From NCBI GenBank assembly GCA_050747825.1, contig JBOGJG010000280.1:1-14166 (forward strand): a stretch of DNA of 14,166 nucleotides, written 5' to 3'. Shown here in pieces: positions 1 to 9,866 of the stretch. This DNA is from JBOGJG01 sp050747825 (lineage in GTDB: Bacteria; Acidobacteriota; UBA6911; RPQK01; JBOGJG01). Under the pieces are notes generated by a model, which had not been told where the DNA came from, did not search any database, and saw only the letters and a program-made list of their open reading frames with translations. The position numbers and the translations under genes are program-made. Numbering within the stretch: the first letter of the stretch is position 1; each line of letters begins with the position of its first letter.

Positions 1-2
1 GC

Positions 3-58
3 GGTCAGTGGTCAGCGGTCAGTGGTCAGCGGCCAGCGGTCAGCGGTCAGTGGTCAGC
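3..58. repeat. Tandem heptanucleotide array (GGTCAGY x8) over the speA stop codon
   Basis: Eight consecutive 7-bp units of GGTCAGT/GGTCAGC run from 3 to 58, with one variant unit (GGCCAGC, 31-37). The array probably continues off the left edge, since bases 1-2 fit the end of another unit. The speA stop (TGA, 47-49 on the minus strand) and its last three codons (Ala-Asp-His) lie inside the array. Read in the speA direction the unit is RCTGACC. Because 7 is not a multiple of 3, such an array presents a TGA in every frame within about 21 bp, so it stops any reading frame entering from that side. It resembles the degenerate heptamer STRR repeats known from cyanobacteria. Its function is unknown. 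Confidence 0.9.
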
Positions 59-1993
59 CGGTTCCATCGTCAAATACGTCTGATCACGCAACCCGCGATC
101 GTAATCCGCCAGCAGCCGCATTCCTTCATTGGGGCGTAGGCGATCCTGCTTGATGGCCGCGTCCACCTGAGCCTTCATTCTCTTGGTAAGATGGCTGGGA
201 TCGTACTGGGTCAGCGCCAGGACCTCGCCAATGCTGTTGCCGGGGATCTTTTCTTCCAGGTAGAACCCGCTCTCCTCGTCTTCATCCAGGAAGACGTGAA
301 CTTCATTGACCCGCCCGAAGAGGTTATGGATGTCCCCCATGATGTCCTGGTAGGCGCCCGTGAGAAAGATTCCCAGGTAGTAAGGCTCAGCCTTCATCTT
401 GTGAAGGGGGAGCGTGTCGCGGACATCTTCCAAGTCGATAAACCTGGAAACCTTTCCTTCAGAATCGCACGTGATGTCAGCCAGGGTGCTGGGCAGGGAA
501 GGCGGCTCGTCCAGGCGATGAATGGGCACGATGGGGAAGAGCTGACCCAGCGCCCAGTGGTCCAGCAGCGACTGAAAGACTGAAAAGTTGCATATGTACT
601 GATCGGCGAGTTCCGTGTCCAGATTGGCCAGCTCTTCGGGAACCTCGAGCTCGTCAATGCGGGCGGCGCGGTCACGGATCTCTTCAGCGATTCGCCAGAA
701 CAAAACTTCGACATCGGAGCGCACGTCCAGATCCAGCAGGCCCAGCTCGAACATTTTCTGGGACTCTTCCTTGAGTTGGATGCAGTCGTGCCACGACTCG
801 GTCAAATTATCTGTCGTCAGATGCCTCTCGATATACATTAAATCCTTGACCAGTTTGTGATTGGGCCTGAGTATCTTCGGGGGCGCATCAACGGGTGTTT
901 TCTCGATGGCTCCAAATGCCTCCACGACCAGCACGGAATGATGGGCCACGATGGCCCGTCCCGACTCAGATACCACGTCGGGATGAGGGACTTTCTCCTC
1001 GTCGCAGATATCCATAATGTTGTAGACGACATCCATCGCGTATTCCTCAATGCTGTAGTTCATTGAGGAATGAAAAGTGGAGCGGGAACCGTCATAATCG
1101 ATCGCGAGTCCGCCACCCACGTCCAGGTATTCCAGAGGATGCCCCATCTTGTGAAGCTTGGCATAGTAACGCGCCGCCTCGCGGACGGCTCGCTTGATGG
1201 TCAGGATGTCCGGGATTTGCGAGCCGATGTGAAAGTGAAGCAGTTTGAAGGAGGATTCCATCCCTGCTGCTTTGAGGGTGTCGATGGCCTCGAGGATCTC
1301 CGACGTGGAGAGGCCGAACTTGGCATGCTCTCCACCTGAAGTGGCCCACTTCCCCGATCCTTTTGCCAGGAGCCTGACGCGCATGCCGATGAGCGGTTTG
1401 ACGTCCATCTCCTGAGCTATCTTGATGATCAGCCTGATTTCAGAAAGCTTCTCGGCGACCAGGATGACCTTCTTGTTGAGCTTGCGGCCGATCAGTGCCA
1501 TTCGGATAAAATGCTCGTCCTTGTACCCGTTGCAGATAATCAGGGATTCAGGGTCGGTGTGGGCGGCCAGGCCGGCAAAGATCTCGGGCTTTGAGCCGAC
1601 TTCCAGTCCGAAGTTGAAGGGACTTCCGGCGTCCAGGATCTCTTCAACCACCTCGCGCAGTTGATTGACTTTGATGGGGAACACGCCCCGATAAGAGCCC
1701 GAAAAATTGTTCTCCTCGATGGCGCGCCTGAAGGCGTGGTTGAGGGTCTCCACCCGGTGCCTCAAGAGGTCCTGGAAGCGAATGAGCATGGGAGTCTTCA
1801 GTCCCTGGCCCAGGGCTTCCCTGAGCACATCCATAATGGCGATCCTGGCGCCCTTGTCCTGCAAGGGCGCCACCGTGAGCTGTCCATGCTCATCAATGTC
1901 GAAATACTCAGAGCCCCAGCGGTCGATTAGATACAGGGTGAGTGCATCTTGCTTGGTCCAGGTTTCTCTTGCTATCGCTTCCATATTGCTCAT
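47..1993 (-). CDS. speA: Biosynthetic arginine decarboxylase (PLP-dependent)
   Basis: It decarboxylates L-arginine to agmatine, the first step of the agmatine route to putrescine and spermidine. The 648-residue product is close to the length of E. coli SpeA. The alanine-racemase-like PLP barrel spans about residues 70-360. It contains the PLP lysine in FPIKVNQ (K108), HIGSQ (255-259), the phosphate-binding GGG (293-295) and ESGRA (343-347). The C-terminal beta domain has CDSEG (509-513), which carries the Cys-Asp active-site pair, followed by a conserved stretch around LTGAYQDIMGDIHN (544-557). The family-typical insert of about 130 residues lies between the two domains. The start at 1993 has GGGA about 7 nt upstream; a second in-frame ATG at 1984 is possible. 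It is a single gene, divergent from lepB. Its last three residues and stop codon are supplied by a heptamer array, but no catalytic element is lost. The family is confident; catalysis is inferred. Confidence 0.95.
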   Translation of the reverse strand: MSNMEAIARETWTKQDALTLYLIDRWGSEYFDIDEHGQLTVAPLQDKGARIAIMDVLREALGQGLKTPMLIRFQDLLRHRVETLNHAFRRAIEENNFSGSYRGVFPIKVNQLREVVEEILDAGSPFNFGLEVGSKPEIFAGLAAHTDPESLIICNGYKDEHFIRMALIGRKLNKKVILVAEKLSEIRLIIKIAQEMDVKPLIGMRVRLLAKGSGKWATSGGEHAKFGLSTSEILEAIDTLKAAGMESSFKLLHFHIGSQIPDILTIKRAVREAARYYAKLHKMGHPLEYLDVGGGLAIDYDGSRSTFHSSMNYSIEEYAMDVVYNIMDICDEEKVPHPDVVSESGRAIVAHHSVLVVEAFGAIEKTPVDAPPKILRPNHKLVKDLMYIERHLTTDNLTESWHDCIQLKEESQKMFELGLLDLDVRSDVEVLFWRIAEEIRDRAARIDELEVPEELANLDTELADQYICNFSVFQSLLDHWALGQLFPIVPIHRLDEPPSLPSTLADITCDSEGKVSRFIDLEDVRDTLPLHKMKAEPYYLGIFLTGAYQDIMGDIHNLFGRVNEVHVFLDEDEESGFYLEEKIPGNSIGEVLALTQYDPSHLTKRMKAQVDAAIKQDRLRPNEGMRLLADYDRGLRDQTYLTMEPADH

Positions 1994-2032
1994 TGACTAT
2001 CCCGGGCTCCGGCCGCGGAACAAAAAGATAAT

Positions 2033-2038
2033 AGTATA
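2033..2038 (-). promoter_or_regulatory. Possible -10 box for speA
   Basis: On the minus strand the AT-rich stretch upstream of speA contains TATACT, about 40 nt before the start codon. It sits well for a sigma-70 -10 element, but I see no convincing -35 box at 16-18 bp. Weak support. Confidence 0.3.
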
Positions 2039-2100
2039 ACGAGTTGAGATTTAATGTTCTGATAAAACTTCGGCAGAGTTTCCGCGTCTTAACTAAGGGC

Positions 2101-2126
2101 GGGAAATCGGTTGTCTTCGATTTCCC
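2101..2126. promoter_or_regulatory. Perfect 9-bp inverted repeat upstream of lepB
   Basis: GGGAAATCG (2101-2109) is repeated in inverse as CGATTTCCC (2118-2126) around an 8-nt loop. It lies in the 174-bp divergent region between speA and lepB, 41 bp before the lepB start. No T-tract follows on either strand, so a classical terminator is unlikely. It could be an operator or a 5' leader hairpin for the lepB-carAB transcript. The symmetry is seen directly; the role is inferred. Confidence 0.5.
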
Positions 2127-2167
2127 AACTATGATATCAATGACCCGCAACCAGAGTAATTTCGGGA

Positions 2168-2779
2168 ATGCCAAGCGAACAGCAAGACTTTTTTGAGGGA
2201 GCTACCAAGATAGAGCAAGGCGGCACTGAAGTCGTGGCGGCTGAAGTTGGAAAAGAGACCGTTTCCCTGCTTGAGGAAATCCGTAACTGGACGCGGGATA
2301 TTTTCTTCGCCGCCCTTACAGCAATTTTTATCGTGGTCTTTGTCGTTCAGCCCGTAAAAGTAGAGGGCACCAGCATGCAGCCCAGGCTGCTCGATCAGGA
2401 ACGCATTTTTGTCAACAAATTTCTTTACAATTTCGCCTTCATCGAACGCGGGGACATCGTGGTCTTCTGGTATCCCAGAGATCCTACCAAGTCCTTTATT
2501 AAACGTGTCATAGCTCTCCCCGGGGAGATGGTGGAAATCCGTTCCGGCACTGTGTTCATCAACGGCCGCGAGTTAATCGAACCCTACGTCAAAGCCGAAT
2601 TCATCGATGAGGGCTCGTTTGGCCCGCGGGTCGTGCCTCCCGAGCACTACTTTGTGCTGGGAGATCACCGTAATTCCAGCAATGACAGCCGCAGTTGGGG
2701 CTGTGTTCCAAACACCAATATCTTTGGCAAAGCTATCTTGCGCTACTGGCCGGTATCCAGGTGGGGACTCATTGAATAG
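2168..2779 (+). CDS. lepB: Signal peptidase I (S26 family)
   Basis: A membrane-bound serine-lysine protease that removes Sec and Tat signal peptides from exported proteins. The 203-residue product has a charged cytosolic N-terminus of about 43 residues and one transmembrane segment (about 45-61). The catalytic Ser69 lies in the GTSMQP motif, box C/D contains the catalytic Lys112 in FIKRVIALPG, and box E is GDHRNSSNDSRSWG (165-178). This is the compact single-span form with every catalytic box present. The start ATG has only a weak purine match (GGGA) directly before it, so a different start is possible, though residues 1-40 are not needed for catalysis. It is the first gene of a probable lepB-carA-carB unit. 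Its stop TAG (2777-2779) lies inside carA, whose TTG start is at 2772, giving an 8-bp overlap. Confidence 0.95.
   Translation: MPSEQQDFFEGATKIEQGGTEVVAAEVGKETVSLLEEIRNWTRDIFFAALTAIFIVVFVVQPVKVEGTSMQPRLLDQERIFVNKFLYNFAFIERGDIVVFWYPRDPTKSFIKRVIALPGEMVEIRSGTVFINGRELIEPYVKAEFIDEGSFGPRVVPPEHYFVLGDHRNSSNDSRSWGCVPNTNIFGKAILRYWPVSRWGLIE
2760..2774 (+). promoter_or_regulatory. Ribosome-binding site and TTG start deciding the carA N-terminus
   Basis: The purine-rich GGTGGGG (2760-2766) lies 5 nt before TTG (2772-2774), inside the end of lepB. The TTG gives MNRAVLYLEDGTSFEG, which matches the usual CarA N-terminus (E. coli CarA begins with a similar ALLVLEDGT stretch). Upstream codons in this frame only read through lepB and do not resemble CarA. 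Confidence 0.8.
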
Positions 2780-3857
2780 AGCCGTTTTATACCTCGAAGA
2801 TGGAACTTCGTTCGAAGGTTTGGGCTTCGGCGGCACTGATGAGGTTATTGGAGAGGTTGTATTCAACACATCCATGACCGGATATCAGGAGGTACTCACT
2901 GACCCCTCCTACGCCGGGCAAATTGTAGTGATGACTCAGCCTGAGATTGGCAATTACGGTGTCAATCCGGCCGATGAGGAGGCGCGGCGGCCCTTCGTGG
3001 AGGGCTTTGTGGTTCGCGAATGCAGCCGCATCTTTAGCAATTGGCGGGGGAAAAAGAGCCTGGATGATTATCTTCGGGAGAACTCGATCTCAGGCCTTTC
3101 CGAGATCGACACCCGCGCTCTGGTTCGACATATTCGCCAGTGCGGCGCCATGCGCGCAATCATTTCCAGGCAGGATTTCAACCCAGATTCTCTAAAGCGC
3201 AAGGTGCTTCAGCATCCTCCGATGGCAGGGTCTGATTACGTTGCAAAAGTGACGGCGGAAGAGAAGTACTCCTGGTCGGGAGATCAGCCTCGTTTTCGGG
3301 TGGTGGCCTATGATTTTGGGATCAAACAGAATATCCTGCGCTGTCTGGCCTCTCGGGGGTGCGAGTTGACCGTTGTGCCGGCGCACACTTCTGCCGCGGA
3401 TGTTCTGGGCCTGGACCCCACTGCCGTCTTCCTTTCCAATGGGCCCGGAGACCCCGAACCTCTGGGTTATGCCGTCGAGAATGTGAAGAAGCTGATCGGG
3501 AAGAAGCCTGTGTTTGGAATCTGTCTGGGGCATCAGATCCTGGGTTTAGCCCTGGGCGGTTCTACGTACAAGCTGAAATTCGGCCATCGGGGCGGGAATC
3601 AGCCGGTTAAAAATCTGATCACCGGCAAGGTGGAGATCACCTGCCAAAACCACGGCTTTGTGGTAGATCCCGAGTCGCTGAATGACCGCGAAATCCAGTT
3701 GACGCACCTTAACCTCAATGACAACACTCTGGAAGGCTTCAGGCATCGCTATCTGCCTCTCTTATCGGTTCAATATCACCCTGAAGCCTCTCCAGGTCCG
3801 CACGACTCGCTTTACCTGTTCGATGAGTTTGTGAATCTGATGAAGGAAGGAGAATAG
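2772..3857 (+). CDS. carA: Carbamoyl-phosphate synthetase small subunit (glutaminase)
   Basis: It hydrolyses glutamine and channels ammonia to CarB, which makes carbamoyl phosphate for arginine and pyrimidine synthesis. From the TTG at 2772 it encodes 361 residues. The N-terminal CPSase small-chain domain (about 1-150) includes GEVVFNTSMTGYQE and LTDPSY. The C-terminal class I glutamine amidotransferase domain (about 175-355) has the oxyanion segment SNGPGDP (222-228), nucleophile Cys251 in GICLGHQ, the NHGF segment (293-296), and His336/Glu338 in QYHPEASPGP. All catalytic residues are present. It overlaps lepB by 8 bp, suggesting translational coupling. Its stop codon's last base is also the first base of the 80-bp hairpin that separates it from carB. 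Confidence 0.95.
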   Translation: MNRAVLYLEDGTSFEGLGFGGTDEVIGEVVFNTSMTGYQEVLTDPSYAGQIVVMTQPEIGNYGVNPADEEARRPFVEGFVVRECSRIFSNWRGKKSLDDYLRENSISGLSEIDTRALVRHIRQCGAMRAIISRQDFNPDSLKRKVLQHPPMAGSDYVAKVTAEEKYSWSGDQPRFRVVAYDFGIKQNILRCLASRGCELTVVPAHTSAADVLGLDPTAVFLSNGPGDPEPLGYAVENVKKLIGKKPVFGICLGHQILGLALGGSTYKLKFGHRGGNQPVKNLITGKVEITCQNHGFVVDPESLNDREIQLTHLNLNDNTLEGFRHRYLPLLSVQYHPEASPGPHDSLYLFDEFVNLMKEGE

Positions 3858-3936
3858 TTCCAAGCTCCAAGTTTCAAGTTCCAAGTGGATGTAGAGCTCG
3901 ATCCTCACTTGGAACTTGAAACTTGGAACTTGGAAC
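3857..3936 (+). repeat. 80-bp inverted pair of heptamer arrays (hairpin) between carA and carB
   Basis: The left arm (3857-3887) is four 7-bp units of GTTCCAA type plus GTG. The right arm (3906-3936) is its reverse complement. The arms are 31 bp with a single mismatch (C3865 against A3928) around an 18-nt loop that itself contains GAGCTC. The left arm begins on the last base of the carA stop codon. The right arm ends 5 bp before the carB ATG and contains the best carB ribosome-binding candidate, GGAA (3932-3935), which would pair with TTCC (3858-3861). The same units recur directly after carB. It looks like an inserted miniature repeat element. Effects on RNA stability or carB translation are inferred. 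Confidence 0.9.
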
Positions 3937-3941
3937 TGAGA

Positions 3942-7154
<3,213 letters not shown>

Positions 7155-7155
7155 A

Positions 7156-7205
7156 GTTCCAAGTTCCAGGTTCCAAGTTCCAAGTTCCAAGTTTCAAGTT
7201 CCAAG
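7156..7205. repeat. Tandem heptanucleotide array (GTTCCAA x7) after carB
   Basis: Seven contiguous units run from 7156 to 7204: GTTCCAA, GTTCCAG, three GTTCCAA, GTTTCAA, GTTCCAA, followed by G. The last three units (GTTCCAA-GTTTCAA-GTTCCAA) reproduce the order seen in the carA-carB hairpin arms, so the two sites are related. The array fills the space between the carB stop (7152-7154) and the stop of an S23-type gene remnant on the other strand (7212-7214). The GTTCCAA unit contains no stop codon in any of the six frames. Confidence 0.92.
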
Positions 7206-7211
7206 AAAGAA

Positions 7212-7409
7212 TCAAGATCGCTTCTTGTATTTATGTCCTTTTAATGTCGAACGTTGCAGGTGTTTCATGAGTCCGGAGATCATTCGGCTGACTTCCTGAG
7301 CCTGTTTCGAAATGGCTGTAAAGACCTCACGGGCAATGTAGTTCTGGTCTAATGCGACATAAAGTTGCGATCTGGTCTCGCCGCAGGATCCTTTAGCGAT
7401 GGATAAGAA
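7212..7409 (-). pseudogene. C-terminal half of an S23/four-helix-bundle protein gene
   Basis: Reading the minus strand to the TGA at 7212-7214 gives about 65 residues beginning FLSIAKGSCGETRSQLYVAL and including REVFTAISKQAQEV and SRMISGLMKHL. This matches the last two helices of the S23 intervening-sequence / four-helix-bundle family (usually about 115-125 residues), with its FL-IAKGS-E-R-QLY-AL signature. The first two helices and the start are missing. Two codons upstream of the match the frame meets a stop (7416-7418), where the sequence changes to the plus-strand receptor remnant. The role of these proteins is not known; they often occur within rRNA intervening sequences or as stand-alone genes. 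It ends 6 bp from a heptamer array. I conclude it is a truncated, non-functional copy. Confidence 0.75.
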
Positions 7410-7410
7410 A

Positions 7411-8236
7411 GCCGGCTATGTCGGCCAGGATGGGAGTAATCTGATCGTGCCCATCGATCATAATCAGCGCAGGCTGGGGGAGATGCAGCGTCCATTTGAC
7501 GCATGGCATCCAGAGGTCGGCTTCGTCGTTCTGACCGATTCCGTTGGGAACCAGCGGTATGATGGACTTTAGGTTTCCGCCCGCAAACGCTACGGTAAAG
7601 GGTTGGAGTTCATGGGTTCCTACACCTGGTCACATGCCATGACCGATGCTACAGGCTTCTATCTGGAGTTCGGCCGCGCGATCAATCCGTTCGTTTACTG
7701 GGCTAACCGCTATGACCAGGCAGCGGAATGGGGACCGGCCCTTTGGCAAAGGCCGGAGTTTCATGGCATCAGCGCATCCGGTCGTAGACGTGATTTTGGG
7801 CGGCTGGGGTCTGAGCGGGATCATGCAGTTTCAGACCGGCCTGCCGGTCACACCCTGGGCTCTCGACCAGTCTCTTACCGGCGGGCGCCTGGGCCGGCCT
7901 GCCCGCGTCGCCGACGGCAAAGGACCGCAACAAGTTGGCCCGGACGGATTATGGTTCGCTCCTAATGCCTTTGCGCAGACTGAAACCGGGACATTCGGCG
8001 ATTCCGGAAACGGGATTGTGCGTGCTCCGGGGATGGCCTACGCGGATCTGGGATTGACGAAGAAGATGTACCTCGACGAGGATAAGTACTTCGAGTTGCG
8101 AGGGGAGTTCTTCAACGTCACCAACAGCCCGATCTTCAACGCTCCCGAATTCTTCTTCGGCAGTCCCAACTTCGGAAAAGTGTTGGGGGCTCAGGGCTCG
8201 CGCGAGATCCAACTGGGGCTGAAGTTCAGCTTCTAA
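7411..8236 (+). pseudogene. TonB-dependent/Oar-like outer-membrane receptor, C-terminal remnant
   Basis: About 270 residues of the barrel end of a large receptor (normally around 1000 residues or more) can be followed on the plus strand. The first part reads YVGQDGSNL, LTDSVGNQRYDGL, then a TAG stop (7570-7572), then in the same frame VSARKRYGKGLEF and SYTWSHAMTDATG. Near 7735-7745 the match moves to another frame (RPFGKGRSFM, then GGWGLSGIMQFQTGLPVTP). It runs to FELRGEFFNVTNSPIFNAP and the terminal barrel strand IQLGLKFSF. At the frame change the usual segment between WGPALW and PFGKGR is missing, so a short deletion is likely. The TAG probably replaces a Gln codon. The N-terminal plug and most of the barrel are absent, and the match begins exactly where the S23 remnant ends. 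Such receptors are very common in Acidobacteriota. The gene is dead. Confidence 0.8.
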
Positions 8237-8243
8237 TCGCTCA

Positions 8244-9837
8244 ATGATGCGCTTTTACAAAGCCGGATGGCTCATCGCCTCCCTCGCCCTGATCTTCGTC
8301 ATTTGGGGGGCCAGACCGTTAAAATTAAATTTTCTCCCGCTGGCCGGCGCTCTTCGCGGTGTTGCTGACGATCAAGAAACCACGGTCTCGGTGTCCGTAG
8401 TGGACGAAGAGAGCGGCCTGGGTCTCCCCTGCCGCCTGACCGTTGTAGACGACAACGGTTCTCTCGCGCCGCTCAAAGCCGATTCGAAAAGCGGGCTGGC
8501 GGCGGCACGCGGGATGATCTATACCGCCAGCGGCCAAGGCCGCTTTCGCCTGCCGCGCGGTAATTATACGGTCTTCGCCAGCCGGGGGTTTGAATATAGT
8601 GTGGCCGCCTGGCGCATTTCGGCGCTGGCCGGCGCCTCTATTGAGAATCGTCTTAAGCTTCGCCGCGAGGTGCCCACGCCCGGCTATGTGGGCGCCGATA
8701 CTCATACCCACACCTATACCTATTCGGGTCAGGGCGATGCTTCGCTGGCCGATCGAGTGCTGACCATCGCCGGCGAGGGGATTGAGCTGCCGGTTGCGAG
8801 CGATCACGATGTGGTAACCGATTATCACCAGATGGCTGAGGAACAGGGTGTCCGCACATATTTACGCCCCTGAGGGGAAGCGAAATCACCACTCGGCTGG
8901 GCCACTTCAATGTTTTTCCGATCGCCGAGCCGGCGGCTCTGCCGGCGAGAGAAACTTCCGGCTGGCCCGAGCTCTTTACGCGCTTCCGTTCGATTTCCGG
9001 CTTGGGTTTTATCATCCTGAATCATCCTTGAGACAGGCACTCAAACTATCGACCCTTTGGTCCGGAAAACCACAACTCCATCACAGGAGAACACACACAA
9101 GGCTGGCGGTTTGAGGCCGGTGGCATGGAGGTGGTCAATTCGGGAGCTTTGCAGTCCGACTACATGCAGAACTATCGCGACTGGTTCGGTCTCCTCAATC
9201 GCGGTTACTCCGTGACCCCGATAGGGGCCAGCGATTCCCACGACGTGGGGCGGCGCCTGCTGGGACAGGCCAGGACTTACATCGCCTGCCCGGACGAAGA
9301 CCCCGGCCGGATCGATGTTGAAGCCGCGCTCGAAAGTCTGAAAGCAGGCCGCGTTCTGGTCAGCATGGGACTTCTGACGGAGATTCTGGTTGATAAGCGC
9401 TACGGTCCGGGAGATATAGCGCCGCCGGCTGAGGAGGTCGAAGTCAGCGTCCGTGTTCTCGGACCTGCCTGGTCAAAGGCTCACCGGGTTGAACTGTTTG
9501 CCAACGGCGTGGCGATCCGGGAGGCGTCAATCCCGCAGGAGAACTGGTGGCCATCGCTACCGGTCCCGGCGTTACGACGCCCTACTGGAAGATACCGAAT
9601 CCGTATCAGCCGACGAGTCCTGACTGGAATCCCTATGTGATCGGCTCAACCGGGGTTGTATGGCTGGATGCGGATGGGGACGGGCTACCCACTTCCGCCT
9701 ATGAATACGCGCGCAGGCTGGTTGATAAGTTCGAGCAGAACATTGCTGGGCTGCTGGATCGGCTTTCGAGCTACGACGAAGCCGTCGCCACGCAGGCGGC
9801 TAACCTGCTGCACAAACGGAGTATTTCCACTAATTGA
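8244..9837 (+). pseudogene. Secreted PHP-domain (CehA/McbA-like) metallohydrolase, disrupted
   Basis: The first frame (8244-8873) begins with a membrane/signal segment (about residues 8-22), then a beta-rich domain (SVVDEESGLGLPCRLTVV, LPRGNYTVFASRGFEYS), then the PHP metal site with DTHTHT (152-157) and SDHD (186-189). One T appears to be lost in the run at 8861-8863: restoring it gives YFTPLRGSEITTRLGHFN and continues the family sequence in the next frame. That frame carries a TGA at 9029-9031 after LNHP (probably a former CGA) and goes on through NSITGEHTQGWRFEAGG and the metal motif GASDSHD. Near 9530-9545 the match jumps again, to ELVAIATGPGV, then SPDWNPYVIGST and WLDADGDG, ending at 9837. 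A linker segment seems deleted there. It starts 7 bp after the receptor remnant with no clear ribosome-binding site, suggesting a former two-gene unit. Intact relatives are predicted exported metal-dependent hydrolases; the substrate is unknown. Confidence 0.82.
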
Positions 9838-9866
9838 AAGCATTGAAGTGCCAGCACTATGCTTTC
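9836..9866. terminator. Hairpin between convergent gene ends
   Basis: GAAAGCAT (9836-9843) pairs with ATGCTTTC (9859-9866). Inside, AGTGC (9847-9851) pairs with GCACT (9854-9858) around a CA loop, leaving a 3-nt TGA bulge. It spans the end of the metallohydrolase remnant and the last codons and stop of glmU. No clear U-tract follows on either strand, so it may be a weak bidirectional terminator or an mRNA 3'-end stabiliser. The pairing is seen directly; the function is inferred. Confidence 0.5.

Noticed and set aside
3..58. CRISPR array or direct-repeat array with spacers.
   Set aside because: The units are contiguous 7-mers without spacers, and no cas genes are present.
2607..2771. A longer carA beginning inside lepB.
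   Set aside because: Residues before the TTG at 2772 are out-of-frame lepB sequence and do not resemble CarA.
3885..3941. An upstream GTG start for carB adding 19 residues.
   Set aside because: The extension is a translation of the repeat hairpin arm and loop, has no homology to CarB N-termini, and the ATG at 3942 gives the expected protein.
7206..7600. A diversity-generating retroelement, suggested by the Avd-like S23 fragment.
   Set aside because: No reverse transcriptase or template/variable repeat pair is visible, and the S23 piece is truncated.
8244..9837. Programmed frameshifting or stop-codon recoding in the metallohydrolase.
   Set aside because: The lesions are of different kinds (base loss, nonsense codon, probable deletion), and the adjacent receptor is also broken; decay explains them more simply.
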